Below are positions 32,320-45,320 of a DNA stretch of 64,000 nucleotides, in pieces. The position numbers were made by a program, and so were the translations under genes. Source of the stretch: Hyposmocoma kahamanoa (lineage: Eukaryota; Arthropoda; Insecta; Lepidoptera; Cosmopterigidae). The stretch covers positions 6,129,338 to 6,193,337 of the forward strand of contig NW_020654289.1 of the NCBI RefSeq assembly GCF_003589595.1, read 5' to 3'. The notes below the pieces were generated by a model. The model ran no database searches. It was not told the DNA's origin and saw only the letters and a program-made list of their open reading frames with translations. Every line of letters begins with the position of its first letter. The stretch's first letter is position 1.

Positions 32320-35300
32320 GTCGAAGGAGGCGCAGGCTACTCGCTACTTACACCGAATCGTGTTAGGATGTGGCCGCCGAGTCATTGAAACTTATTTGGT
32401 CAATAGTCGTTCGGCGAACTCGACTCGGTTGACTTGGGCAGCGAACTGTGGCAGTTAAATGACTCAGTGCTTCCAGTGACGTCTTCGGCAAGCAAGCGAA
32501 GGTGACCTGTCGACCTAATGTAAACGTGCTATAATTGCAATCGTGTCGCGTAATGCCACGGCTGTCGTCACCGTGTGAGAACCGCCTTATGGCCCTAATA
32601 TTACAATTGTCGATTTATCACTATTATCGCTACCACATAATTTGCACGATAAAAGAGTTGTATTCATGAGGTAGAGTAGGACTCTAAGTAAATATTTCAT
32701 ACTTCAGAATCTCATTTCATTATAATACTTACATTATATTCTTAGAATTAAAAAAAAAGGTAAATATACATTGAAGTTACCTTATTTATCAAACAAATAA
32801 TTGCTTTTTTCCGAAAGTCATGGTCAGATAGATTGCATTACAAAAAAAATTATTATGATTACGAAATTCCAACTGATATTTTTATTGCACCTTCTTGAAA
32901 CTACATGCGTAAAATTCCTATAGCTCAATTGAAAAGTTACGGAAACATTCTTAATTCAAAATTCGATAGTCGTGTGACTTTAAGAATGAACTCGTTCGAA
33001 TTCAAGTGCAACTGGTTCGTAATATCCGCATTGAAAATAACGATTGCCATTAAATTCATTCAATGCAACGTGAAGCGAAGCGCGAGAGCTAACTTCGCAA
33101 ACAGCGTTAATTTGTTTTATAATTAGTATGAACTCTGGATGTGAACATCTAGCTTACTAAATTATTGTTTGTGGAACTTCATATCTGTTTTTTGTAGTCG
33201 ATTTTTTGTATCACCTACCTGTTTCATTGATGACTGTTCGTTTCCCTTTGACAAAATAATAAAAAAATAAGAATATTCTGGAACGTAAACATGCCCAATA
33301 TTCGTATTTGGAAAATCGTTAAGTATATTATAAAACATACATTATTCGTCACCGTCTAATAAACAGTTTTATTATCTCCGTCTCGTAACTCCAAGAAGTT
33401 AGGGTTTTTTTTAAAGTAAATATAATGTAGATATAATTTGACATCAATATTGAATCTATTTTTTATTTAATCAGGTTGTTATTTATTAGGAGGAAAACAT
33501 GAATGCTACTATGGGATATTTTAGAGGAATCTTCTGAATAAAGCACCAACATGAAAATATTAATAAGTATCTGTGAATTTAGCTGACGAAACGCAACAAT
33601 TTTGCTTATATTTTAAGTAGTAATTAATAATTACATTAATATTTAAATTTTTGAGTGCCTTTTTTAATTAATAAAATCTAGCCCGCCACAGAGAAAAAAG
33701 CGATCATTTTCTGTAATTGGTAGTTCTACCTTCTCAATGTCACTTTAGGAGCTTGTTTGGACCATTATTATTGGTAATAACAATAAATTGTTTATATCCC
33801 CTGGCACACAGACCCACTTGCACAACTAATTACGTCCAAACAACTGTCTATTTACATAATAATCGATGCCACGTGTCGTGCATACATTGCGTACGTGCTA
33901 CGCATTTGTCTATTGACTACATAAGTAATACAGTATAATATATTTGTATGTACTTAGCATAGTTAACATTCTATATAACTGATCACCTAAAGTGATTCCC
34001 AAAGTGGTATTTATCGACACCCCCCAGGGGTGCCCTTTAGCCAACAAGGGATAAGCAAAATATAGGGGTGCTTGAGTCCTTACTGGGAGTCGACGGGTGT
34101 GGAATCCATTTAGGCAGGTCGTGACCAAAATTTTAACGTTCTATAAACAGAATATTACACAGATAGTACCTACCATAGGTATTAGCCTATGTATGCGGGC
34201 ACTATCTATGTGGATTACATAAATATGTGTGTACTTACGTAATTATTTTTTGTTATAGAAATACAAATTACCTAAGAATAAAACTTTCACAATGAACTGG
34301 CGTGGACGACTTGTTTGTCCCGTCAATTGAAAAATAAATAAAATAAATTCTAACATTTCTCACTATATAATTAAACTCATCAAAGTGAGAACTGTAAAGA
34401 ACTGTGCCAGCTGTCGAAAACATATTTGAAGTTGCTGTATTTGTAAAAAAATTCACATTAGAAAAGCATTCTATTTTGCATAGACCCCCGCTAATACAAA
34501 ACAGAAATAAATTGTCACATGGTCTACGAGACTTTAAAGGTTGGGAAGCTCTGATGTTTACAGCAGAGATTTTTGTGACAATTTAGAAAAATCTCAAGTT
34601 TTTTTCTTGATAAAATATACGTTTAGTCTTGATTAGGAACAAGACTATTAAGTTGATATGATACGATGCCTTTTAAACCTACTCTTGAAGATTACGGTGT
34701 TACATACACGGATATAGAAATGCGGGCAGTCTATTCCATTCACCTAAATAATAATTACCGTAAATAAATATTAATTTTAGTACTTTTTATTTAACGGATT
34801 CTTTTGCACTATTCGTTTGTTCTCTTATAATTTGGACACAACTTTAATGCTCTCTGTACCTACGTAAACTATATACTTACGTTTATAGTTTGCGACACAT
34901 TCCTATTTTTATTTATTATGAAGAAAATATGAGGAAATCCAGAGAAGAAGTTTTTTTCCAATTTACAGCTATCATTTCATGTTGAACCCTTATGCGATAA
35001 CGTAAACAACAAGTCTTACATAATGACCTTTAACGTAAATAATAGCAAGCTTAATAACTACTTAATTATTGTTATTGCTTTTACGAATTCGTTCAATGAG
35101 CAACAGAATATATCCACGAAATTAGTGATATAATTTAGGTTTTGCAACGTTCGGGTAAAGAGCGCTTATTTAAATAAAATTTATAAAAGATACTTTATAG
35201 ACATTAAATAATGTGCATTCCTACATTATACATATTCCGGTGTAGATCCCCCAGGTTAAACATGTGATAGATGCAGGTTTTTGTTACCACTATTACAATA

Positions 35301-35515
35301 ATTCTTTGAAGTCCAATAAGGCCTTATTTGTAATAGCTCTACGCAAGTATACACAACGTTGACGTCGTAAATGGCAGTGGGAACTCCATTGTGGACGTGT
35401 GAAAATTATTTGTTTACACATTGTTTCTTTGCTAAATTTACATTTATTTTACCGCAAGTAAAATTGTGACTTATGGAGCTTCGAGAAAAATTAATGTGCA
35501 ATTCAATTGACATCA
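32320..35515. other. No gene seen
   Basis: 32320-32600 is GC-richer with stretches such as 'gtgacgtcttcggcaagc' but has no open frame of note. The rest is AT-rich. A small imperfect inverted pair surrounds 34150-34215. No RNA gene recognised. Confidence 0.4.
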
Positions 35516-35518
35516 TAT

Positions 35519-35695
35519 CTTCAAATTCAAATTCAAATTCAAATTCAAAATAATCTTTATTTCATAGGTAAGCATTATTACACTTGAAATCGTCACAATG
35601 GTTAAACTCTACCGCTCATTCGTAAGGCAGATTCCCCTGAGAAGCAACTCTGCTGCTACTGAGCAAGAAACTCTAGGGGTTGCTCTTTGTAAATA
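35519..35695 (-). repeat. LINE 3' end with (TTTGAA)n tail
   Basis: 35519-35549 is a run of TTCAAA units, read as TTTGAA on the minus strand. It is followed by the 3' UTR blocks 'acttgaaatcgtcacaatgg' and 'gagcaagaaactctagggg', which match the LINE at 21335-21740. No coding part is left. Confidence 0.65.
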
Positions 35696-35699
35696 ACAT

Positions 35700-37560
35700 T
35701 TGCAATTTTTTTTTTATTTGAAACATCAGAGATCGAGACTACACAAATTTTAAATTGTAAATTAAGTAAAAATCCTTGAAGAATTAGTAGACTAAATGCA
35801 AAGTCAAATTGTCACATTGCGACACTACGATGCATTAAAACAAGCAATGCGATATAAACTTTATCTCTTACAGGATAAGGTTACATTTATTTAAACAAAC
35901 AATGAAAAAGAAGAAAGCAAAATGCAATATAATATTAAAATATAATCACTACCAAATAAAGAATACATTTCGTTGAATGCAAAATAACAGAAGTGTAAAA
36001 GCGTACTGCTCCGCGCACGCTATGCATTGTACCGCTTGTGCCGCCACAGGCAATGCAAAGTGTAACTTAGCTTCTTAACAACAATATGATAATTTTTTAA
36101 AATCCAATTTCATGCATTTCGTTAGATAATGTATCCTTATAATTTGTCTTGTGTCTTGTTTCATATAAAAAAAATTTGGTGTAGTCTTGTGCGCTCTGTA
36201 CAGTAAGATAGTATTCACTAATGAAATCTCGTCTCTGATATCTTTACTGACAAATCCCTTCAACAAATGTTTTATTGTTTTGAAAATAGGAATTAAATGT
36301 AGATGTATTAAAATTAAATGCGTTAAAGACTCTTTTTCCACTTCGATAGAAAGATCTCTCGTTAACAAACTCAATCAATCAATAAATCATATCGGATGGG
36401 ATCTCCTGGTGTTGAATTTTTTCAGGCGTAAACCTCATATCATACTTATTTTGGCGGTTGTCATTGAAAATATCTGTCTGCGACCTTACGTACTTTCTTT
36501 CTTCAACGAAATAAGAAGACCTCGACTTTGTTTCTTGTCACATATATCTCTACTTGCGTTGATCTTATCATTAATATTGCGTGTAACTGACGACCTCAGT
36601 GTCCTAACGGTTTGCACTGTGGACATTGGACAGAGAGAAATCATCAAAAAGGTTAAAAAATTTATCTACTGCACGGTAACCTATCGCAAACTCGAATTTC
36701 TTTAGACCGAATTTCATTACTCCGAAAACGGTTCGACTTTTTTTCATTACTGCGATGACAGTTTTGGTATACATGTGCAACACAGAAATGTTTTACAGCA
36801 GAAGTATCGTTTGTCTGAAAACCTATTATTAGAATAATTATTATACGTAATTATTTGGGCAGAAGTATGTTCGATCTAATCATGTTTGTTATACTATCTG
36901 TTTTCCATATAATTTAGATTGCTGAAAATTCGTTTCGACAAAATTATTATTCTCAGATAAAATTTCACCGCCATACAATTTTATCGTGCAGCTCCAAAAT
37001 TCTGGGTAGTACCTACTTTGCTGGTGCGCTGCAAGTCCCACTTACGTAATTTTCGTCATACCATATTTAAATAAATTGGTCAAACGGTTTGCGTAAAATA
37101 AAAATCTGGAAACGAATAACTTGTCTATTTGTCAAAACAGTGAAACATTAAATGGTGTAACGAAAAAAACCGTAACCGTGTTTTTGGACAAATGAAACAA
37201 AATCTACTCAATAAAAGCCTAAAGGTTTTCGGAGAAATAAAATTCTGTAAATCATGTTTCTAGCTTGTGACAGGTAACCCTACTGCACCTACCCCAACCG
37301 ACCTCTGTGACCTCACAAACGAATAGCAAACAGATGTGCACATACGACGGTGCCGGCTTGTACCGACTCTGCCCGATTGCAGCCTGATAACACTATGTGA
37401 TAACGACACAGTCACAAATGCAACTACGTTTTAATACTTATTGACGAGTGTAATTTAAATTCCTGAAATTTGTTGATGTGTAATCGCAGCTCTGTTGAAA
37501 CAAGATTGCCTAAGCGCCGGCCCTGACCACCACCATATAATAGGTGACATCAATCATGAG
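35700..37560. other. No gene seen; one long non-coding frame and a SINE-C head
   Basis: A 172-codon + frame (36187-36705) and a 99-codon minus frame (36075-36374) show no recognised domain and are probably chance. 36585-36635 (gacgacctcagtgtcctaac) resembles the head of SINE family C. Confidence 0.4.
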
Positions 37561-37567
37561 TTACTAA

Positions 37568-37736
37568 AAGGTACTTAAAGAGTTGCTCGAGTTTTTGATG
37601 ATCGACACGTGTCGATCTACAAAAAAATATGATATCGATCGTCTGTTTCTTATACTTTTACTCATCGACAAAAAATACGATGTCTGGTCATACGTGTCGA
37701 TCGTCAAAAAATCGAGCAATTTCGTAGGCACCTTAA
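37568..37736. repeat. Short palindromic element (MITE-like)
   Basis: The left arm begins 'aaggtacttaaagagttgct' and contains 'gatcgacacgtgtcgat'. The right arm contains 'cgtgtcgatcgtcaaaaaat' and ends in 'gtaggcacctt'. Arms of about 45 bases mirror each other imperfectly around about 75 bases. No coding content. Confidence 0.7.
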
Positions 37737-37936
37737 TTATCCCCACTAAAATCGTAAATCAAAATATTCTAGAAATAGAAGACCAGTGGCAGAAAGGAGG
37801 AAAATTCGTAATACTTGTTGGAAATATACTTACAATCTCTAGAAACGATCTAACTTAATTTCCTCTTATAAAACGTTTATTAGCTTTGTAATTGAGGACA
37901 ACAATAAAACTAGTTCACGATTGAAGGTTGCGATAG

Positions 37937-38092
37937 TCAGTTGTCAATCGGTGTTTTACTATGAACTCTATTTGGCGTCGCGACAATCCGACAAGACGTG
38001 ATTGACTGAGTGAATGTTTTTGCGGTGAACTCGGTCAAAAAAAGTTCCTGGAAAAAAAGAAGTGGATAAATCTGAATGATAATATGAATAGA
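37937..38092 (+). promoter_or_regulatory. Weak candidate first exon
   Basis: An initiator-like TCAGTT at 37937 in a less AT-rich patch, followed by UTR-like sequence to a donor-like gtatgt at 38093. Inference from motifs only. Confidence 0.18.
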
Positions 38093-38099
38093 GTATGTG

Positions 38100-39598
38100 T
38101 TTTTACTGTCTTTTGTTTGTTTTTGTGTGAAAAAATCTCGGAAGATTTATTTAGAAATCTTTATGTTCATGAAGATTAAAAATACTCTATTTTTTTTGTT
38201 AAATATTCGAGTGGCGTATTTAAAGTAACTAATATATATATTTACTTCTTTTTATACGAAACTAAGTGTTTACTTAGTTTCGTAATAGCTTAAATAATTG
38301 CGCTGTACAAAAAATGTAAGATGTTATCGCAAAATTCATAGAGGCATCTTTTATTATTCTATATTAAAAATAGAGACGGGAAAAACTGCTTATTTTTTTT
38401 AAACGTTAAAGCGTTCTGCTTTTTTAAACGCTTTTTTGTTTGAAGCTTACAAAAGTACTTAGAAAAACGCTTACGCGCATAGACGTTAATGTTGAAAAAC
38501 ATGCAGTTGCATTGATAGCGAAAAGCAAGAGTAGACTAAAGGTTTTAAGATAAGTAAGTTTATTTGTAAAACATGAGTTTTATTTCTTTTATGAAATTAT
38601 TTTAAGAAACATAAGTACGTTGTAAAAAATCAAATTGTTGAGTATAGAACTGACCAACGCTTACGCTTAAATTGAAAAGCGTGCTTATATACTTACTTTA
38701 AAAAGCAAACTTTTTAGGTGCTTTTCATCTAAACGCCCACCTTTAATTATAAACCAGGTAAAAGATGTTTCACATGTTATTTTTTTCTTTTCCCCAAAAG
38801 ATAAAGTAAAGGATGTATTATTTTTTGATGTAAGTAAGTTAGCCATTTTGACTACAAAATTATTACGGGTTGCCAAATAGTAAGACAGTAATTGTAAAAC
38901 AATAGAACAGTGAATGAATCCGAAAACAAAGGTTTTTCATGGTTACATTATTACAGTTCAGCTGATGTGGTTACTTGTTGACTATAGGATCTCATCATAT
39001 TTTCCAGTCGCGTACATATCCATCACGAACTATTTAATTGTGTCCACTAATTTACACGCATGTTGTGTTCGTTTTTAAAAAAATGTGTAATTAGTTATAG
39101 TACTTACTTACCCCTGCAATATAAACCATTGATAATGTTGTTGTAAAAATTGTTGGTGAACCTTAAAGTACATAAATAAATCATCAAGTTGTCAAATGGG
39201 ATATTTTTAGCAGCGGCAGGTTTTTGCTTCCACCGTCTGCGTTTCCTTATATATCTTGTTGCTGACCTATCGTGCTGCACTGTAAATTAACTATTATGCG
39301 AAACAAAAAGTGACTTGTTTGTTCCATCAAGGTTCTTTATGAAATTCAAAGTAAATTGGACTTTATTGTAACATAGTGAAATACCACCCATGGTATTGGA
39401 AATTGCGAAAACCCGATAATTTCAAGGCCGAATATCTGTTGCAATGTTGATTTACTTAAAATTTTTCCACTTTTCATGAAAATTGGGAAAATCAAAGCAA
39501 TCTCATATAATTACAACATCGGAACTACGAAACAAAAAACATAAAATTGTTATTTGTTATTATTAACCTCTATTGAGCGTGATTTTGAGCTGTAAAAG
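38100..39598. other. No gene seen
   Basis: AT-rich. Between 38370 and 38740, blocks such as 'aaacgcttttttgtttg', 'gaaaaacgcttacgcg' and 'ccaacgcttacgcttaaat' recur in variant form, hinting at a decayed repeat with internal similarity. Confidence 0.35.
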
Positions 39599-39604
39599 TA
39601 AATA

Positions 39605-39715
39605 ACTCAAGGGCCGGCAGCTACCTAGCCCTACATATTAGCTTAGCTTAGGGTGAACGCTGTCAGCATCTTGGGCACCTTGCCGCTGGACCCAATTTCA
39701 TTCATGTAATTTAGT
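39605..39715 (+). repeat. Unclassified repeat F, copy 1
   Basis: 'ggccggcagctacctagccc', 'tgtcagcatcttgggcacct' and 'gacccaatttcattcatgta' appear in reverse complement at 48805-48915. A third, decayed copy is at 51685-51795. Confidence 0.6.
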
Positions 39716-39764
39716 CCTAGTCTTACTTTCTAGTATTTAAGCTTTTATTGCATTCTATACCTTC

Positions 39765-39865
39765 CCCGTTTGGGAATCATCAAATGCATCCATCTGCTGC
39801 CTGTAATCATTCGTAAATCGTCAGTCCATCTGGCCAGAGGGCGTCCTACACGTTTGTGTATCCTT
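39765..39865 (-). pseudogene. RTE C-terminal fragment
   Basis: The minus strand reads RVGRPLARWTDDLRMITGSR then WMHLMIP, matching VGRPPTRWTDDLVEVAGSRW in the intact element at 26.5 kb. Truncated on both sides. Confidence 0.75.
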
Positions 39866-39867
39866 GT

Positions 39868-39962
39868 CAGTATTGTTATAATTATTAATACAAAGATCGA
39901 ACACTCAGAAAAAATTCCGTCGATCCGGTCGGATTCGAACCGACGTCTTCTTGCATACCTTG
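39868..39962 (-). repeat. tRNA-derived SINE, family A, 3' fragment
   Basis: 'ataattattaatacaaagat' tail, 'tcggattcgaaccgacgtct' (box B on the minus strand). Inserted against the RTE fragment; 'tgtcagtattgtta' repeats on both sides (39866 and 39960), a likely target duplication. Confidence 0.7.
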
Positions 39963-39999
39963 TCAGTATTGTTAAATTTATTACAGTGTACATAAATTT

Positions 40000-40880
40000 T
40001 TGTGCAGATATTCATTCCGTCGAAGAATTTAATTTTTACTACCCAAATTTAGTACCTTGTTTAATTCTGAAAACTCGTCATTTTAATTATCGAAGCAACC
40101 ACATTTTGACCTTTATAATTGAAATGACAAGAAACGATATCTACATTATGTCAATGTCGCAAATCCATCCGGGTGCATCGAGCAAAATCATCGACTAATT
40201 GGGTCAGAATCGATTATAAAAAAAATCGATATTACTCTATGATCAACAGAGCGTTGACTCCTTGTACGAAATCTGTGGGCAATAGCGACAAAAACCTGAT
40301 GGTCACTATCCGTGAAGTGTCCACGAAGGTTCCACAATTCTCCGAAATGAAGTTTTATGTTATTGTAACGTTTTTGCATTAAGACTAAAGATTTGTATAA
40401 TGTTTTATATTTTGGGCTACTTGGCTTTGCAATATTTCTTTTTGCGTTAACGTTGTTGTCATTCACAATGAACAGGGATTTCGTTAGTGGTAGCTACCGC
40501 TGTCGGGTTTGCTAACTTTTTTGGTTGAATTTATTAAGAAATTAACTATTATTTGTTACTTTATAAATATAAATAAATAATTATGTTATACTTATATTTA
40601 TAAATAAATAAATAAAATACTTGAAATTATGATATAATAAATAGTCAAAGAATAAAAAAATATTAGGTATACTTAGTTCTCGTCCACCAACTTAGACAGA
40701 ATATTGTGACTGATAACTTCTGCAGCGACAAAAAAATTATCATAATATACATTGTTGCATTACAAATTCCGGGCACACGAATTGTAGCAAACAGATTTCT
40801 TTCATTTTCTTAAAAAAAAATTTATTTAACTTTTTATATTATTTTTTTGATACAAGCACACGGATCTCCGGTATAAAATT
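40000..40880. other. No gene seen
   Basis: Includes an AT-rich low-complexity run (TAAATAAATAAA-type) near 40560-40620. A 142-codon + frame ending at 40198 overlaps the repeats and is not a gene. Confidence 0.45.
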
Positions 40881-40884
40881 ACGA

Positions 40885-41033
40885 AGTTCCTTGTACTATG
40901 AGCACCAAAGCAACGGGATTCATACCAGGTAGTGCCTAGAACACCCATGCTAGAACCAAGTTAGAAAAGTTCATTTCCTATGTTGGTCCTATTGGGAATT
41001 GAATCCGGGATTCCACATCCAACGCCCATAGTG
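40885..41033 (-). repeat. tRNA-derived SINE, family C
   Basis: On the minus strand, box B-like sequence (+ 'attgaatccgggattcc') and the body block 'agttagaaaagttcatttcc' on +, also seen at 42985-43095 and, in + orientation, at 45566-45760. Confidence 0.55.
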
Positions 41034-41034
41034 C

Positions 41035-41222
41035 AATAATAATAATAATAATGCACACACTCAACATATCCCTGCACTAGAGAAACCCTGTGTCGCGGGT
41101 GCCATGGACACACATAGACAACCACAAATTACACCCAAACTCACGAGAGAAATAAATGTAGGCCTTACAAATATTTGTCCCGGCCCGGGAATCGAACCAC
41201 CGGAGCAATGGGCCACCGAAGT
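41035..41222 (-). repeat. tRNA-derived SINE, family B, copy 3
   Basis: 'taataataataatgcacaca' tail, 'acacccaaactcacgagag', and 'cggcccgggaatcgaacc' (box B on minus). The head beyond box B is scrambled. It abuts a SINE C copy. Confidence 0.75.
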
Positions 41223-41726
41223 GGTCAATATAGTAAATATTGTTGACTTACATTGTTAGGTAGTCTTAAAATTTAAAAACGAAAAACGTACGTACGCATT
41301 CATAACTATTAGTCAAAAGCATCGTTAAGAAAAACCTCTATTTTTATTACATTTCCAAATACGTCTTCAAAAGAAATACGTATAGAAACTGACCTTGTAT
41401 TGGATCTCAGAGCCAAATATTAACAGTGAGAGCAAGTGTAAAAAAGGGATCTACCGATATAGATAGTGAGTCACTGCCATTTATTTCACATCTGCTGTGT
41501 TTAATCTCTACATAGCCTGTTGACCGCTGTCCATAATGTCATGGACTGCATATGTCACAGTGTTGTACAGACACAATAAAATTACATATATGTCGTTGCA
41601 GTATAACGCAAGCTACTTTACATAAATAAAAGTTTCTATTTGTACCTGTACAAATAGGAAAATAAGTAACCTGTCATGTAAATGCATCGACAAAATGTTT
41701 TGAGGGGTAATTGTTTTTAAATTTTT

Positions 41727-42025
41727 ATTTTTTATAATACCAAGTAACAGGACATGCAACTAGTGCGCATGGTGGTAAGGGACATGCCTATCCATAACAG
41801 TTGCAGTGCCACGAACAGCTTTAAATAGCAAAGATCTTAGGGGCACTGCCACTGTGCCTTACATCTCACGTTCACAAGGTCTCAAGTGCCTGTAATTTCA
41901 CCAGCACCCTTACCCTTCAAAACCAGAACACAGTAATGCTGACATTACTGCTTGGCGGCAGAAAAAGGTAAGGTGGCAGTACTTCCCTGGACGAACTCTT
42001 TAACAAGGAGCTCTACTGCTGCCGC
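41727..42025 (+). repeat. Rep-D, copy 7
   Basis: Near full-length with an intact palindrome 'cagtaatgctgacattactg' at about 41931-41950. Confidence 0.85.
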
Positions 42026-42682
42026 AATTAAAAGAAAATTGCTAGCTTTTACCCGTTGACCCCATGCCCCAGGCGTCCAAGTAATAGAAATTTCGGTTCA
42101 TTTGCATAACATCCTGTACAGCGGTAGCGGCAGAGCCACGTGTGTCACGTAGATTACAATTTCTCAAGATTCATAGTACGGAGAAATGATAATGGATTCC
42201 TTCAGTTTAAAGGATCAGATGAATGATTTCTTGAATATTAAGAAAACGTAATTCTCCGGTCTAAGAATGTGGGCGGGGAACAAGAGCCTAGGATAGGGCA
42301 TTATATAAGTATTTCTACGGTTTCCTGTCTGCCAATGTCATTACCGACCGATCAGTCGGCTATATTACTAACCGTTTAGATTTAATGCATTTTTACATTA
42401 CGTGCTCTTGTATATAAGAATATTAATTTTTTTTTTATATTTGATGAGTTTGGTTAATTCTCGAAATTGCGATGTGTTGGGAATTTTCGAGGATATTATA
42501 TCATTTGATCATCGATTTGTTCGGACGAAAACTGTCAAGATGCTGTTATTTGCGCAGGTTGGTTTTGGTATATTTAATGTTGAATGGTTTCAATCCATTT
42601 TCTCTGAGCCAATACGTATTGATATATTTTTTTCTGGGGTTAACATGTTCAATAATGATCAACACCCCTAAATAAATCAACA

Positions 42683-42757
42683 GTTTGTAGTAGCAGTAGA
42701 GCTTCTAGAGCATTAGAGCTAATGCTCACATTACTGTTTATCGCGTTCTGGTTTGGA
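42683..42757 (-). repeat. Rep-D fragment with altered palindrome
   Basis: 'gtagtagcagtagagcttct' end joined almost directly to 'aatgctcacattactgtt'. The part between is deleted. Confidence 0.6.
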
Positions 42758-42984
42758 AGACCAACTGCTACACAGCAAAGAGGAAGAGGAAGCCCACCAG
42801 GCGTAAGCCCGCAATCTTTGTGAAGCCGTCCACGTCGCCCTGGTCCGTCTGCCTCTGTGGTTTCGCAACTTCAGAGACAGGCACATCGGAATTGCTTTTG
42901 TAAACTATTTTAGTAAGTTATTTGTTCAACATAACGTTCACATTGTAATAAACAAATAATGCGCCAGTAACCACATGAATTACC

Positions 42985-43095
42985 AGGTCTCGAATCAAAA
43001 AAATCCCTGTACTACCAGATTTACGGAATTTATTCTGGGGCACTTTCCAAAACACTCAGAATCAATTTAGAAAAGTTTATTTCCCAAATTAGTTA
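42985..43095 (-). repeat. tRNA-derived SINE, family C, fragment
   Basis: Body blocks 'tctggggcactttccaaa' and 'agaaaagtttatttccc' match the C copies at 40.9 and 45.6 kb. The head is missing. Confidence 0.45.
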
Positions 43096-43099
43096 ACTA

Positions 43100-44240
43100 A
43101 ATACAACTACAAAAAAAAAACAATAAGAAATAAACTATAATGTATTCTCCCACAACTTGTTGAGTTGTTCTTGGTTCTCTTTAGAATTCTGATTTCCATA
43201 ACATAAATGCTTTAGTTACTTACTTTGGATCAGAGCAACCTGTGTGATGTTGTCTAATATTAATTTGTTTTTTACTTATTTGTCTTATACAGCCAATTTC
43301 AGCTGCTCTTCTCGGGTTGACGGTCAATTCGCATGATAAAAAAAAATAGTGCAAAGAAAGTACCTACCCTAGTCTCTGAAACTTCCATAAACAAAATCTA
43401 ACAATGGTGGAAAACCAAAAAGCACATACAGAACGTATAACAGTAGAGTCATTGTTGGTGATTGTTAACACGAATTAGCATAACAGTTAGCTTTGTTCGA
43501 GATCCTTGCTGTGTTTTCTTTCTATTTTGGGTTAGTATGATGTAGGTAAAGATACTGCGTGAACTATATATTTCGTTTTGGTGTAGATAAGTGACGATTA
43601 CCTATCCGCTCACGCGATGCGCTCCTCCTACCGCAAAATGGCGGCTATTTGGTTTCGCAAATTAGAAAAGCATTCAGTTTAAATACAAGTTTTTATAAAT
43701 AAAAATTATTATTCTGCTTTGCTAAATAAATACCCTCCGTACTACCAACAAAAACATCTCAAATCAAATGCAGTAATACACCGCAAATCCTGCACTTAAA
43801 AAGCACTAATTACATTTTTGGTGTACTTGGATAAATATGATAATATTCCGTTTGAGTGGTTCTAACGTTTACCATGAAATTACTCCTTAAAGTACAGTTT
43901 ATAAACATTTATATTCAGGGTAAACTTAAAAAACGCTACTTACGGTATGTTTTCAATAAATAAACACCGAAATCACCAGCCCAAACAATAACGTAAAAAA
44001 AACTGACGTATTTTTGAAGTTGTTTATTTTTTTTAAATGACAGACCCAGGCATTAAAAACTTTATGGTTTGCTAGAGTAGTTACAGTTCTTTTACCTGTT
44101 ATAACTTCGATATCCGATAAATCGGTATAAAATCATCACCGGCACCTCTAGATGTGGTATGCGTCTACGGCTGCATGTATCGCGTGAGCGGCTATAGGTA
44201 ATGAGAGCTATTACAGAAACCGCAGATCGCCAACAAGTAG
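43100..44240. other. No gene seen
   Basis: AT-rich with no coding frame. A short GC-richer patch at 43590-43650 has no identifiable content. Confidence 0.45.
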
Positions 44241-44243
44241 ATT

Positions 44244-44484
44244 TGTAGCAGTAGAGCTGTGAAAGAGTTCATCCAAGGAAGTATTGCCACCTGACCTATT
44301 TCTGCCGCCAAGCAGCAATGTGAGACTGCGTTCGGTTTAAAAGGGTAAGGGAGCTGGTGAAATTACAGGCACATGGGACTTATGCACTTATGTCTCAGTT
44401 CCGAACGGCACTGCAACTGTTATGGTCAGGCCTGTCGCTTACCGTCAGGCGCACGACTTGTTGGTCTTGGTGTCATAAAAAATA
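44244..44484 (-). repeat. Rep-D, copy 8
   Basis: Begins 'tgtagcagtagagctgtgaa' and ends 'ttggtgtcataaaaaa'. Shortened around the central palindrome. Confidence 0.8.
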
Positions 44485-44494
44485 AATAATTAAT

Positions 44495-44795
44495 CAGTAC
44501 AGAGTACTCACTAAAAAAACCGAACTCAAAATTTCGTGGAATTACATCTATTTGCCAAGTTTAATATAAATGGGTTACCGGAAAGTGCGCGAAAACGGAC
44601 TCATCCCCTAATTTGCCACCATTAGGGGTGGAATATTTTCCTCAAAGTTAAATGGGATCATTACTGACGTACCCTCTTTGTAACAAAAAAAGAATCATCC
44701 AATATTAGATAGAGTTAGCGCGTAACACACATACAAAAAAAAACATGCAGACGAATTGAGAACATCCTCATCCTTTTTTGTTGTCGGTTAAAATG
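44495..44795 (+). repeat. Rep-E, copy 3
   Basis: 'cagtacagagtactcactaa' start, 'ttaccggaaagtgcgcgaaa' middle, 'tttgttgtcggttaaaa' end. It follows Rep-D copy 8 with only a few bases between. Confidence 0.7.
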
Positions 44796-45320
44796 ATTGG
44801 GTGTTCCATTCGTTCCATTAATTCTTTTTGTGAAAATATAAAACTATTTTTCTGTATTAATAATACGGATATTGGTATCAACGATTGATTCTAGCACTAT
44901 CGCTTTAGGATAACTCGGCTCTTAGATCTTTTTTTTTCTTTTTTAATGTAGGTGTTTATAGATAATGTTTCTACACAAGTTATTAATATTTTACAATAAT
45001 TAATGTACCGTTAAAAGGCGTCGAAGAAGTATGAATCCGTATAATATTTTAGTTCAGTGGGTCAAGCAGCCGGACTTGATGCGAACCGGTCTTGCCACCC
45101 ACGTGCTTAAGGCCTTTCCTCGTTGACACTTCGTGTACTTGTAAATATTGTCTCTACCTTTACACGTATACAGGCCCAGTATTGGTAGTAGATACAGCTG
45201 TTTGCGCTCCATCGATACTGGGCTATTTGCTACGCGTGCCTTCCAAACAATGCTTACCTTATTTTGTTTTGAATAAAACGTCGTATTTTCCATTGATTAC
45301 ATCAAAATAAGCACGTGAAT

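Noticed and set aside
35519..35549. CRISPR-like or telomeric repeat array
   Set aside because: Units are 6 bases without spacers and match a LINE tail; there is no TTAGG telomere repeat run in the window.
36187..36705. 172-codon + strand frame
   Set aside because: No recognisable domain, biased AT-rich composition, an overlapping frame on the other strand of similar quality, and a SINE-like segment near its end.
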